NCBI RefSeq assembly: GCF_905475395.1
Contig: NC_058339.1
Location: forward strand, 76,846,520 to 76,910,519
DNA from: Chrysoperla carnea
Lineage: Eukaryota; Arthropoda; Insecta; Neuroptera; Chrysopidae
Reading direction: 5' to 3'
Length of the DNA stretch: 64,000 nt
Numbering within the stretch: position 1 is the first letter of the stretch; each line of letters opens with the position of its first letter. Of this stretch, positions 11,901 to 23,692 are shown in pieces. The translations under genes were made by a program, and so were the position numbers. The notes beneath the pieces were generated by a model. That model ran no database searches. It had not been told where the DNA came from and saw only the letters and a list, made by a program, of their open reading frames with translations.

Positions 11901-13940
11901 TCTAAGTTTTAATTCCCCAAAAATAGGAAAAACTCCCTTAAAACCCTTTCAGTGCATAATATTGACTAGAAAAACTAGATTTAATGACCAAGGCTTTGGC
12001 AAAGATTGACGAACCAAGCTATTGTGTATTGTCTATGGTTCAACCTTGCGCAAGGGCGAAAATACCGAATCTTGATTCATTCGATTTGATTGAGGCATGG
12101 GCAAAGATGTAATAAAACTTGATTGTCTAATGCTGCATTGCTATTATATATACATAACAAATACCTAGTTATTTTTTAGTTTTTCAGTTTTTTAGTTTTT
12201 CAGAAGTTAATGTTATTACTAAGCTAAAAATTGGTATTGTTTGTTTTGTATTATAAACTTATCTTATATAGTATATCTCTAGCCTGTTTTTTAGTGTCAT
12301 CGCGAAATCTTCCTAATTCCATTACCAATATTGATGATTTACATCAAAATCTCATTTTAAAGCTAATCGTGCTGGCTAATGACGAAATGTAGATTCGCGG
12401 TCTAAAAATGTAATGCTTATGAAAAAACAGGAAAGAGAAATAATATTAATATTTAATTTTGTTCAGTATGTAATTTGCATATCATATCTGTAATAAAATT
12501 GCCTATAAATAAAAAGAAAGTAAATTACATAATGTTGATATTTATCACTTATATATTATTACTCTAGCATGTTATTATCCGCATTGCAGAATTCCATACG
12601 AGTCGAGCTAATATTATTTATTATTATTCAAAATAATTGGAAATTTGCTTAATAATTTCTGGAGTGCATAAGCACATTAAATAAGATAACAAAGCAAAAA
12701 AAACATCGATTTTGCTTTTTTTAACTGAAAAGATCCATTAAGGTAGTTGTCGTGGTACTATATCCCATAAAGAAATATTATGGGATATGCGCGCTGTAAA
12801 AATATACGAGCTTGTAGCTAAGTGATCCATAATATTTTAGCAAGCCTGTACTCGTGGAGACGTTACACATACAATATTCATGTGTGCGTATACAACACCA
12901 ATCCTAACACTCTTCTGTCTGACTCGCTACTATGTATACTCGCTATTACTTCTTTCTATCTGACTCGCTACTATGTATACTTGCTTATAAATTGTTGAAC
13001 TTTAAACCCTTTTTTAAAAATAACTAGACTGTCAAAAAAAATTTTATAATCGAAACAAATCAATTAATAGACTGTTAGTTTTTGGAAAATATCTGACAGT
13101 AAAAATTAATAACTGATGCAAAAGTACCTATAAAGAGTGTATACCATACATGTTAACTATCGAACTTTTAATTAAATTTATCTCGAATTCTAGACGGTCA
13201 ATCAGATTCCAATTTTAAGAGTAATTGTATAATCATGTCTTTAGTAAGTACACAAAAATTTAGAATTTTCTTCGCTACTCAAATATCGCGACAACAACCT
13301 TAAGCTTAATTTTTGAACATTCTGTAGATACATGTTTTATTAAAAGACATAAAAATAATAGCATTAACAATGAAAACATTAAATTGGATAATTTTCTTGA
13401 CAGAAGAAAAATTTAGTAATAAAAATTCGTTACAATTTTTTTCTACTGCATTAGACAGTGACATTTTTTAATGTTGTCTTTTTTTTGGGTAGGTAGATAA
13501 GTTTAAGTAGCTTAAGGGATATTTTGATGGGAACAAAGCAATTGTTTACAAAAAGTTTTTTTACTGTTTAAAGGGAGAAAATGTTACTAGATATAGAATG
13601 GTAGAAAAATCCCTTGAGGCGATCTCCAATACATAATTCTATATACTAATTATGTAATATGTTTTTATTCGTTAGCAGTATGGGTTGCAAGGAGGGGGGG
13701 GGGGTTGATCATGTTAAATTGATATTATTAAAATTAATAACGTTATTGATTGAGAAAACATTGACCTAATAAAATTTAGTAAGAAGTAACATAGCAGAAA
13801 AAATGAATTAGAAATAAATTTTATAATTTTTTTCCCACATTTTAAAGAATGTTATTTTTGTTACATGTTTCAAAGGAAAAATTTTTCTTGCATTTTATAG
13901 TTACGTTCTTCTTACTCTTACATAACCTAATGGAATAATT
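11901..13940. other. AT-rich intergenic DNA with a short direct repeat and a G tract
   Basis: There is no gene. CTGACTCGCTACTATGTATA occurs twice, about 40 bp apart, at 12918-12980. A run of 11 G lies at 13694-13704, which is striking in such AT-rich DNA. The phrase TTAAGGTAGT at about 12738 matches the terminus of the repeat at 25578. Confidence 0.5.
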
Positions 13941-14520
13941 TTATACCATGCATATATGTAATATGCAAGGTATACTAAGTTTAGTCCCAAGTTTGTAACG
14001 CTTAAAAATATTGATGCTACGAAAAAAATTTTGGTATAGGTGTTCATAGAATCACCTAATTAGTCCATTCCGATTGTCTGTCTGTCGTCTGTCTGTCCGC
14101 CTGTCATCACAATTACTCAAAAACGAAAAGAGAAATCAAGCTGAAATTTTTATAGCGTGCTGAAGACATAAAAAGTGAGGTCAAGTTCGTAAATGACCAA
14201 CATAGGTCAATTGGATCTTGGATCCGTAAGACCCATCTTATAAACCGTTAGAGATAAACTTTAAAAAAAAAAAAAAAGTTTAAATTTAAAAATGTTCCTT
14301 ATAAAAAATAAACAACTTTTGTTTGAAACATTTTTTCGTAAACATCAATGTTTACCCGTGAGAGCGCAAATTGTATAGTATGTATTATATGGGTATGTAT
14401 TATATTATTATCAGTTATATATGTGTGACATGTATGTATGTGTAATGTGACAGAGTAATCAACACTGTCTATACATGGTATGTCAACAATCAACTCAGTT
14501 AATTGTTTGTTTTCACTTCT
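13941..14520 (+). mobile_element. DINE-1-like (Helentron-associated) element, copy 1
   Basis: It opens TTATACCATGCATATATG, then TATACTAAGTTTAGTCCC and AAGTTTGTAACGC. A TCTG/TCCG microsatellite (about 14079-14105) and CTCAAAAACGAAAAGAGA follow. It closes with TATACATGGTATGTCAACAA and CAATTGTTTGTTTTCACTT-like sequence. A subterminal inverted repeat (ATACCATG... / ...CATGGTAT), a tetranucleotide microsatellite core and a 3' stem are the layout of DINE-1/HINE elements. No protein is encoded. Confidence 0.75.
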
Positions 14521-15459
14521 TTCTATGGTATATTGAATTCATTGTTTTGAGTCGTTACAAAATCAAATTGTCCACATGAATTGAGGTTAAAACTAAGGCT
14601 TATATTAGAATAGATAAGAAAGAAAAATCGAAATGTCTATAGAGACCCATAAAATTAACTACATAGTCAATTATTCTCCACAACTGTTGAAAAATTTATT
14701 ACTCTTACTTTTTAATTTCTAAAGAAAATCCTTTTATATCTAAGCCCTTTTATCTTTCATATTTATAGTTTCAATCAAAATTACTATACGTATCGCGAAT
14801 ACAATAAACTTTTTTTTTTCAATGATGAATATTTTTAATTATTCTACGAGTCCATTACTTTTAGCATTGTTGTGAAACGATATAAGTATACAACGAGTAA
14901 GAATGAATTAGCTTAAAATGCTCATAACAAAAGTCTGTATTAAAAAAAAAATTTCATTTCATTACAATTACAAATTTTGATAATACTTATATCCAGTCGT
15001 TGATGTTTTGTAGCATCATAATAAAAAATAATTGCTTCATTATCTGTTTAAGGCTTTTCTTTAAAGCTTTTATTGTAGAATTAGTCCAAGAGCTAGTGGT
15101 AAACTTCAAAAAATTTAAGTAGGTACGTTAATTCTATAAGTAGGTGCCTTAATTCTACAATTAAATCAACGCGCGAAATTTGAATAAACCGTTTCAAAAG
15201 TATAGCTCTAAAGAAAAAGAGCTCAATTTAATGTTCAAAACGTCTATTGCGGTAGATTTTCCTTTTCCTTTGCACTTGACACACAAATTTTACAGAAAAA
15301 AACGGATTTTTGTTGAAAAAAATTCTTATGATAAATAGTGCAAATTAATTAATATTTTATTTACTAAGAAGTTGTATATTTTATGATTAGTTCGAAGAAC
15401 ATTTATTTCTACAACTATGCTTATGATTGCAAATACAAATTTCTCTGTTATCAATGCAT
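14521..15459. other. AT-rich spacer, no gene seen
   Basis: Nothing coding was found. A short direct repeat of TTAATTCTA with AAGTAGGT lies at about 15117-15160. Confidence 0.5.
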
Positions 15460-15690
15460 AGTACGTATAAAATGAAGTCGCTTCCCGTTGTCTGTCCTTG
15501 TGACCCTATATATGCTTAGAACTTTAAAACTAGAAAAAGATAAACAAGAAGAAAGTTTTTTATGTATAATAATGCCTAATATAAAAGAGAAACACTGATA
15601 ATTTTAGAGGTTAAACGAAACACAATAATCTTTGTATTTAATATTGAAATAGCCCAGCGAATCGGGTAGTTCACAGCTAGTTAATAGTAA
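15460..15690 (+). repeat. Degraded dispersed-repeat 3' end with small hairpin
   Basis: TTGTCTGTCCTTGTGACCCT at about 15489 and the terminal phrase AGCCCAGCGAATCGGGTAGT with CACAGCTAGTT (15652-15681) resemble the 3' end of a widespread insect repeat that closes with a CCC...GGG hairpin. It may belong with 11690-11900. The assignment is tentative. Confidence 0.4.
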
Positions 15691-16239
15691 TTAATCTTAT
15701 ACCCAAAACCTCATTTTATACACCTTGAATTGGCTGTAAAATAAATGAAATTGACAGAGGACTATCATGTTTCAAAATTTCAGAGCAATTATCATTATAA
15801 AACTTGGAAAGCTTGTAAACTTTATTTTTGACCGATATTTTGGGGAAAATCTTATAGAATTGTATTTGCAATAAAATTAATTATCATTATTTAGATTTGC
15901 GAGTCAATGAATTAACAAATGAACATAATTACTATTCACAACCTGTATAAATGCAATAATAGTGAACGAATAGAGACAGACAACATAGCTGCTGCATATT
16001 CTTTATGGCTTTTACTTTCGATTAGATCAAAATTCGTTAGATATGCAAATCAGTGAAAAATTTCAAAAAATCTTACTCTTGATATTTTCAGCACTTTTTT
16101 TAGGCAACCCATTGCAGGCATATTTATTAACATTTAGTATTTCGTAAAAAAAACTTTCATTCGGTAAACAGATGGGTGAAGGTCGATCCTAATTGGGATC
16201 TTACTAATAATAATATTCATCATCAAAGATCTACATATC
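15691..16239. other. AT-rich spacer, no gene seen
   Basis: No feature was identified. Confidence 0.5.
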
Positions 16240-16420
16240 TATCCTGCTCGTACATCCCTTGTATAGATGGAGACACTTGGTTTTTTTCTTTTCAATCTCA
16301 TTGATAATATGTTTACTCTATTAAAAAGTTTTTTTTAACTCGTTTTCATTCGTACCAAGTAAAAATTATCAAAAACTTTCGAAATATGTCGTTTTTCGAG
16401 ATTTATCCATAAGAGTAATT
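16240..16420 (+). repeat. Degraded fragment of MITE family M2
   Basis: GCTCGTACATCCCTTGTATA, then a T-rich stretch with TTTTTCTTTTCAATCTCATT and CGAGATTTATCCATAA, parallels the middle of the elements at 9327 and 23053. Both ends are lost. Confidence 0.45.
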
Positions 16421-16959
16421 TATTTTATATCGATATATTTCATCCGCTTGGCCAGAGCTTGTATATTTAGGTAAAGTGATGACAAATAAAATCTATCGTT
16501 AGCTCCCGAAGTATATTGTTGTCAATATCTATATTATATAATCTTTACGAAAAAAAAAACGAGCTTCAAGTTGTGTTTTGTGGTATTATCCGTTTATTGT
16601 GGTACAATATAGTGTTCAACTTTTAGTACATTTTTATGAAGTACGATTGTATGTACATTTTTATTCACTAAGTCTGTCTGTTGTGTTTGAGGGTAAAAAT
16701 GTTTTCATTAAATCAGAAAAAAAAAAACACTTTTCAGTATATTTACTGCCAGGAAAAATAACAAAAACACAGTTCCCTATTCGTTCAGATTGATTGTAAA
16801 AAAAATTATAATTATATTTTGGGCTCTTTAAAAATCATGTTTCTTATCAAATATCTTAAGGATGATCGGACAGTACCCTACAATTTTACACTATAAAATT
16901 CGTTTTTAAACAAGAAAATAAAAATTTCTATATGTAAATTAATTATTTAAATTTAGATA
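16421..16959. other. AT-rich spacer, no gene seen
   Basis: A 71-codon open frame (16578-16793) is AT-biased with no domain and no splice support, and is not called a gene. Confidence 0.5.
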
Positions 16960-17405
16960 GCATTTTGAACACCTAATTAGGCCGTTTTCGGTTGTCTTTC
17001 CGTCTGTCTGTCTGTCTGTCAACACGATAACTCAAAAACGAAAAGAGATATCAAGTTGAAATTTTTATAGCGTGTTTAGGACATAAAAAGTGAGGTCGAG
17101 TTCGTAAATGAGCAACATAGGTCAATTGGTTCTGAGTCCGTAGGACCCATCTTGTAAACCGTTAGAGATAGAACAAAAGTTTAAATGTAAAAAAGGTTCC
17201 TCATTAAAAAAATAAACAACTTTTGTTTGAAACATTTTTTCGTAAACATCATTGTTCATCCGCGAGGGCGTAAATTAGGTACAAATTAGGTGTGGCTATC
17301 TGAGAGTTGATGATATCTTTTTTTAATTACATGACGTAAAAAAACAAACGATTCGGTCATCAATACTATCTATACATGGTATTTCAACAATTAACTCAAT
17401 TGTAA
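16960..17405 (+). mobile_element. DINE-1-like element, copy 2 (5'-truncated)
   Basis: The match to the family starts at GAACACCTAATTAGGCC and runs through the TCTG microsatellite (about 16996-17020), AAAGTGAGGTCGAGTTCGTA and AACTTTTGTTTGAAACATTT. It ends with TATACATGGTATTTCAACAA. The first 100 or so bases of the family consensus are missing. Confidence 0.75.
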
Positions 17406-17924
17406 TTTCAATAACCTAAATGTAAAAAAGGACACTTTCCCAGCTATAATAGTATATTTTTACATTGTCGTTATTTTAACATTATCTATCAATTGATCAA
17501 GTCCTGCTGTGATAAGTTGAATCACCCTGTATATAGCACCTCATCGATATAATATTTTCATCTAAATAGATTCACTTGAATAAGCATTGGATAAAAAGTG
17601 TAAAATATGTATTACGATGATTATCCTCTTGTATTTAAAAGAGATATGGATATGGATGGATCATGATATGCTATTTAATAGAATCGAGAAGATAGAAGGA
17701 CTTTAAACTCTTTAACACTACACATAACCATCGTGTAATCATTAGTGAAAGGTTTTAGAGGTTGTGTTCATATATACTGAATACACATCACATCCCCAGA
17801 TGAAAAGACTTTTTACAGTTGAATAAATTCGTTTTACTTAATAAAAATACGAAAAATGAAATAAATTATTTTTATATTTATAAAATTTTTATAAATAAAT
17901 ATATATTTATTACTCTGTCTCTGT
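17406..17924. other. AT-rich spacer, no gene seen
   Basis: Only the phrase CACCCTGTATATAG at about 17523, a generic MITE-like terminus, stands out. Confidence 0.45.
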
Positions 17925-18412
17925 ATATATAAAATATATGTCAAGGTATACTAATTTGAGTCCCAAGTTTGTAACGCTTAGAAATATTGGCGATACGAAC
18001 CAAATTTTGGTATAGGTGTTCATAAAATCACATTATTAGTCTGTATTAGAAATTTTTATAGCCTGCTAAAGACATAAAAATTGAGATTGAGTTCGTAAAT
18101 GAGCAACCTAGGTCAATTGAGTTTTTTATCCGTAGGACCCATCTTATAAACCGTAGATAGTTGAAAATTTGTAGCTACTTTCAAATAGTGAGTTTAATGA
18201 TTCTAATTTCATATAAAACCCATCTGATAGTATAAAGGATTGGTTTTCGGTGAAAAATGTTCGGAGAAAAACTGGCCATCATTTTATCCTTCATGACCCT
18301 TTGTATTTTTTTAAACTTATCTAATTTATAAGAATAATACAAACAATGATATTCAACAATTCCACAATTCTATTTCACAATTAACTTAGTCAATTGTTTA
18401 TTTTCGCTTATT
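17925..18412 (+). mobile_element. DINE-1-like element, copy 3 (internally rearranged)
   Basis: AAGGTATACTAATTTGAGTC, AAGTTTGTAACGCTTAGAAA and GTAGGACCCATCTTATAAAC match the family. The microsatellite core is deleted. About 190 bases of unrelated sequence (18158-18345) replace the next block, and the 3' end returns at AACTTAGTCAATTGTTTATT. Confidence 0.65.
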
Positions 18413-18701
18413 TATATAAAAATTTATTTTTACACCTCTGTGAAAGTGTGAATCAGTTCATAGCATGAAAAGGTATTGTAAAATTTGGATACGCTGAAAA
18501 TCCAGAAACTTTTTGAACAAAGCAATGTGAAATTTTCATTAGCATTTTAAGAGTTTCGTACCCGAAGGATAATCAAATCGGTTCGAGATATCGGCTTGTA
18601 TTTAATCTCAAGCGATATTTTAAAAACTAAACATCCAATTATCAAATGAACTTAAGTTTTTGAGGTTCAAATTACCCAATTTTTGAGTTTTTATAGAAAT
18701 T

Positions 18702-19141
18702 GAAAGCTACCCGAGAAAAAATTTTATGGCCGTGAGAAATTTGAATGAGAACGATCCGAAGAAAATTTTGAAGTCGGTTTGAAAAAGTTACACAAAAAGT
18801 CATTTTCCGTGTCATATAGGGACTATTACTATAATATATGTGTAGTTTTGATCACCCGAAGCTTGGAAACTACCCGTTAAAAAATTTTTATGGTCGTGAG
18901 AGCTTTTGATCAAAACAATTCTGAAGAACATTTTGAGGGCGGTTTGAAAAAGGTTTACAGAACGCCATTTTCCGAGTCATATAGGTACTATTACTATAGT
19001 ATATGTATAGCTTTGATCGCCCTAAGCTCGAAACTAGGGGTTAAAAAATTTAATGGCCGTGACTGTGAGAGATTTTGATCAGAACGATTTGAAGATCATT
19101 TTGACGATACTTTGAAAAAGTTTCACAGAAAGTCATTTTCC
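18702..19141. repeat. Tandem repeat, 164-bp period, 2.7 copies
   Basis: Units start at 18702 (GAAAGCTACCCG), 18866 (GAAACTACCCG) and 19030 (GAAACTAGGGG), exactly 164 bp apart. Each contains a TGGCCGTGAGA-like phrase, a TTTGAAAAAG phrase and CATTTTCC. The third unit stops at about 19141. The 62-codon open frame at 18890 is inside the array and is not a gene. Confidence 0.85.
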
Positions 19142-19319
19142 TAACTACTTAATCATGCAAGGTCCTTTTTGAAGCATCTGCTGAAAAAATTTATGAGATA
19201 TGATCATTTTTTTTCTTGAATTTACCTAATCATGATAGATTTTTATCCAAATTAGAAACAAAAAATAAAGTAGCGACTTTTCTTTAAACGTGGCATGTAA
19301 TTTTAAAAATGGCATGTAA
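19142..19319. other. Spacer, no gene seen
   Basis: No feature was identified. Confidence 0.5.
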
Positions 19320-19905
19320 TTATACCATGTATATATGAAATATACATAGTATATTAAGTTTAGTCCAAAGTTTGTAACGCCTAAAAATATTCATGCTACG
19401 AAAAAAATTTTGGTATAGGTGTTCATAGAATCACCTAATTAGTCCATTTCCGGTTGTCCGTCCGTCCGTCTGTGGACACGATAACTCAAAAACGAAAAGA
19501 GATATCAAGATGAAATTTTTATAGCGTACTCAGGACCTAAAAACTGAGGTTAAGTTCGTAAATGAGTAATATGGGTCAATGGGGTCTTGGGTCCGTAGGA
19601 CCCATCTTGTAAACCGTTAGAGATAGAACAAAAGTTTAAATGTAAAAAATGTTCTTTATAAAAAAATAAACAACTTTTGTTTGAAACATTTTTTTGTAAA
19701 CATCACTGTTTACCCACGAGTGCGCTTATTAGGTGCAAATTTTATAGTATGCATTAATATGGGAATATCAGTGTGTGTGTAGCTATTTAAAAGTGGATAT
19801 CTTTTTTTATTAACGTGACGTCAAAAAACAAACGATTGCTTCATCAACACTGTCTATACATGGTATTTCAACAATTAACTCAGTCAATTGTTTGTTTTCA
19901 CTTGT
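19320..19905 (+). mobile_element. DINE-1-like element, copy 4 (full length)
   Basis: This is the clearest copy. A perfect 12-bp subterminal inverted repeat is formed by ATACCATGTATA (19322-19333) and TATACATGGTAT (19855-19866). A TCCG/TCTG microsatellite lies at about 19455-19475. The 3' end carries a stem AACAATT...AATTGTT (about 19870-19892) followed by TGTTTTCACTTG. The 92-codon minus-strand frame at 19810-20088 only overlaps its end. Confidence 0.85.
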
Positions 19906-20544
19906 TTTAATTTCATTCACATTTAGAGTGAAAGAGTTAATAAAATGAGAGATATATTTACCAAAGATAGTTCGTGTACCAAAGATACAAAGAACTAAAC
20001 TAAAATTATATCTAATACATATAATTTTGCAACTCCTTGTATGTATTATGAGATGTGCCTTTTTCATATTTCGAGAAACATTTGTCATATTGAAAAAGTT
20101 TTTTTTTTTATATGATTAAATGATGACATTTCTAGTATTATCATCCCATACATCAGAGAAACTCTCATAATCCCAAAGTGCAAACATATATAAAATACAG
20201 CGTTAGGGCTTGATATAACAGGACGGCTAGATTTTATTACTATAACACGTTCCTACGATAAAATAAGGATGAAAATATTACATTATATTCGATATTAAAT
20301 AGTATTCCAAATTAAATAACGAAATGCAATCACAGTAGACATTCAAGAATGCAGCAATATAACCTGTTTTATTGTCACTGTAAAAATTAGAAAATTATTT
20401 TCGAACAGTGCCTAGATTCTGTCGAAAAGATAACACAAAAAAACAATTTTGATACGAAAAAACAATTTGGGTAAATTTTTTCAGTCCGTTTTTACCTAAA
20501 CTGTACGGTTTGCAAAAAAATGTATCGAACAAAAAATATTACTT
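19906..20544. other. AT-rich spacer, no gene seen
   Basis: No feature was identified. Confidence 0.5.
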
Positions 20545-21119
20545 TTATACCATGTATCTATATATATGAAATATACCAAGGTATACTAAGTTTAGTCCCA
20601 AGTTTGTAACGCTTAAAAATATTGATACTATGAACAAAATTTTGGTATAGGTGTTCATAAAATCACCTAATTAGTCCATTTCTGGTTGTCTGTCTGTCTG
20701 TCGTCTGTCTGTCCGTCTGTCATCACGATTACTCAAAAACAAAAAGAGGTATCAAGTTGAAATTATAGCATGCTTAGAACGTGAAAAGTGAGGTCAAGTT
20801 CGTAAATGTGTAACATAGATCAATTGGGTCTTGGGTCCGTAGGACTCATCTTATAAACCGTTAAAGATAGAACAAAAGTTTAAACGTAAAAAATGTTCCT
20901 TATAAAAAAATAAACATTTTTTGTTTGAAACATTTTTTCGTTAACATCACTGTTTACCCGTGTGAGCGCAATTTATGCGCAAATTGTATAGTATGTATTA
21001 TATGGGAATATCAGTTATATATGTGTTACATGTATGTATGTGTAATGTGACATAGTAATCAACACTGTCTGTGCATGGTATTTCAACAATTAACTCAGTC
21101 AATTGTTTGTTTTCACTTA
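20545..21119 (+). mobile_element. DINE-1-like element, copy 5 (full length)
   Basis: It has the same order of blocks as copy 4: TTATACCATGTATCTATA, AGGTATACTAAGTTTAGTCC, a TCTG microsatellite (about 20687-20718), GTCTTGGGTCCGTAGGACTC, GCATGGTATTTCAACAATTA and CAGTCAATTGTTTGTTTTCA. Confidence 0.8.
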
Positions 21120-21249
21120 TTTTAATTAATAACAACTTTCCGGCTGAAAGGATTCATCTATCTATTACCATTTATGGAGTAGACTGAGCTATTCATTGAG
21201 CTTGAAAGCCTGGGTCAAGTTTGATATTTGCGATATGCGCCAATACAAG
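21120..21249. other. Spacer, no gene seen
   Basis: No feature was identified. Confidence 0.5.
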
Positions 21250-21735
21250 TATGGGCTTCGCCAAGGGGGCAGGTAGGGGCAGCTGCCCCTCTCTAGAGAT
21301 TTCCAAAAAATAAGTCTAAGTCCACACATTTGATTAAAAAATGCAATATTCCAAATTCTACTGAATTCAAAATTTCATTTTCGTTGATCAAATTGCATTT
21401 CAGATAATTTAATGGTAAAATAGGTCTAATTTGAAAACACTACCATATGCGCGTTTTTCTCTCCTATTTTTTAATGATGAGCTAGCCTGTTTGAACGTTG
21501 ACCAGTCATTTTTATTGATTGATTAAATGAAAGAAAACGTTTCACGGTTGAAAAATATCAAAATTCAAAAATAAAAATAAGTTCACTACCAAAAATGTGA
21601 AAATATTAATTAATATATGAATATGCAATTGAAATTTTAGAGTGTTATTTTACAGTATAAAAACAGTCGGTTACTATAATCGGGAATACACAGGTCAAGT
21701 TGCCCCCCACTGCCCTATGAACTGGCAACGCCCCT
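21250..21735. mobile_element. Probable hAT-type MITE
   Basis: The left end GGGCTTCGCCAAGGGGGCAG and the complement of the right end, GGGGCGTTGCCAGTTCATAG, are similar and G-rich. They flank a roughly 430-bp AT-rich, non-coding interior. Terminal GGGGCGTNGCCAG is typical of some hAT non-autonomous families as I recall them. No target duplication could be confirmed. Confidence 0.45.
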
Positions 21736-21738
21736 TTA

Positions 21739-21854
21739 TACACCCTATGTCAACTTAAAAAAAACACCCTATATATGAAATACACCCAACATATATGTCA
21801 ACTCAATTTCAAGCATATATGTCAATTCAAAAAAATCACTCTGTATATGAAATT
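21739..21854. repeat. Cluster of MITE M1-like termini
   Basis: Three partial copies of the terminal phrase (ATGTCAACTTAAAAAAAACA with CCCTATA; ATATGTCAACTCAATTTCAA; ATATGTCAATTCAAAAAAAT with CACTCTGTATA) lie head to tail. They match the right-terminal sequence of the M1 elements. Confidence 0.55.
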
Positions 21855-22154
21855 CAGTTGTCTTAAAATAAACTCTCAAAATCGTTGCTAGTCTCATATT
21901 AATAATATTTTCATAAGCTTTTATTAAAGAAAGGTGTTATCATTGGATTCTTAATCATTTAGTTTACCTGATACTTGACTCCAGGTTAATCAGTATAAGT
22001 TTATAGTAAATCTAGTACCTATACAAACTTCTTGAATATCCATTATAAATTCTAAATCCTGATATTATAATTTTATAGCTCAACACGGTACATAATATCA
22101 TCATCAACATGAGAAAAGCTCTAAAAAATTACAAAATATCATACTTAAAAACAA
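21855..22154. other. AT-rich spacer, no gene seen
   Basis: No feature was identified. Confidence 0.5.
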
Positions 22155-22824
22155 AATGAACAAGTGAAAACAAACAATTGACTGAGTTAATTGTTGAAAT
22201 ACCATGTATAGGCAGTGTTGATAACTCTGTCACATTTCACATACATACATATCTGACATATTTAACTGATATTCTCATATAATGCGCAAGTGTTGATGCG
22301 CAATCGTTTGTTTTTTTTGACGTCATGTAAATAACATAAGATATTCACTTTGATATTCCTATATTAATACATACTATAAAATTTGTACCTAATTAACGCC
22401 CTCGTGGGTAAACAGTGATGTTTACAAAAAAAATGTTTCAAACAAAAGTTGTTTATTTTTTTGTAAGGAACATTTTTTACATTTAAACTTTTATTCTATC
22501 TCTAACGGTTTACAAGATGGGTACTACGGACCCATGACCCAATTGACCCATGTTGCTCATTTACGAACTTGACCTCACTTTTTACGTCCTAAGCACGCTG
22601 TAAAAATTTCAGCTTGATATCTCTTTTCGTTTTTGAGTAATCGTGACCACAGACGGACGGCCGGACGGACGGACGGACGGACGGACAACCGGAAATGAAT
22701 TAATTAGGTGATTTTATGAACACCTATACCAATTTTTTTTTTGTAGCATCAATATTTTTAGGCGTTACAAACTTGGGAATAAACTTATAATACTATGTAT
22801 ATTTCATATATACATGGTATAAAA
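22155..22824 (-). mobile_element. DINE-1-like element, copy 6 (minus orientation)
   Basis: Reading the minus strand, it has the full family layout. The microsatellite is expanded here as a long GTCC run (GGAC on the plus strand, about 22655-22685). The 3' stem (AACAATT/AATTGTT) is at about 22173-22197 and the 5' ATACCATGTATA at about 22807-22818. An additional roughly 60-bp block is present compared with copy 4. Confidence 0.8.
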
Positions 22825-23052
22825 ATAAATATCATGTTTTTAATTAAAAGTATGAATGAGCAATAAAAAATTTTTATGCAAAAATGTACATAATTATTAT
22901 CATACCAAATATAATACATACATGAAATAAAGTTGAAATTAACTATAAAAAATATTTTTAAATTGTCGTTAAACAAGTTCGTAAAAAATTCGTTGCATTA
23001 TCCTTTCTGGTGATCGTAATCGTTTTATCAAATATTTAAAAAATTACAAAAA

Positions 23053-23692
23053 TATTAAAGTAGTACGAGCGCCAAGGTTTAAGCTTGTGGATGAAACTAT
23101 TTGTACCTTATTTGCAAATTTGATGATGAATTTTGTTATAACTTCATGATTGTAGACAAAAAATAAGAATAAAATTTTTCAATACCTGCCTTGGTTTTCG
23201 GAATATCGAAAGCTATCTAATTAAACAAAATTGTCTGTTTTCGATATTTTGAAAATTACTTCAGATATCGAAAAATTTTATTCTTACTTTTCGTCTTATA
23301 TTGTCCATTTATAACATAATTCACCATCAAAATTGGAATTTTTTTTTATTTATTTCCTCACTATCGTACTCGTACATACTTAATTAGTCGAGCACAACGG
23401 GTTTTTTTGTTTTCAATAATTTATTAAAGTTTTAACTTTAATTTAAATAGTTTTTTTTTTTAATTTCCGCCGACTAGTTTTAGAGAAATCTATAAAAACA
23501 TATCATCCATCTACCATTTTTACCATAAAACCAATGTTTTAAATATGTCTACTTTTGAAATCATTTATTTATTAAAATAATCGGGAAATGCCCCCTTAAA
23601 AATTTCAAATTGATTTAGGCTTAGTCCAACTTCATATAAAGAAATAATCAAGCTTTTTATCCCAAATTGCCCTGGAACTCGTACATCCTTAA
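23053..23692 (+). mobile_element. MITE family M2, copy 2
   Basis: The left end GTAGTACGAGCGCCAAGG and the right end CTCGTACATCCTTAA mirror copy 1. An internal imperfect palindrome (about 23120-23330) pairs GACAAAAAATAAGAATAAAA with its inverted counterpart TTTTATTCTTACTTTTCGTC. It encodes no protein. Confidence 0.7.

Noticed and set aside
14299-14493. 64-codon minus frame and similar ones at 19810-20088
   Set aside because: They lie in DINE-1-like elements; the shared peptide pieces come from the shared non-coding repeat.
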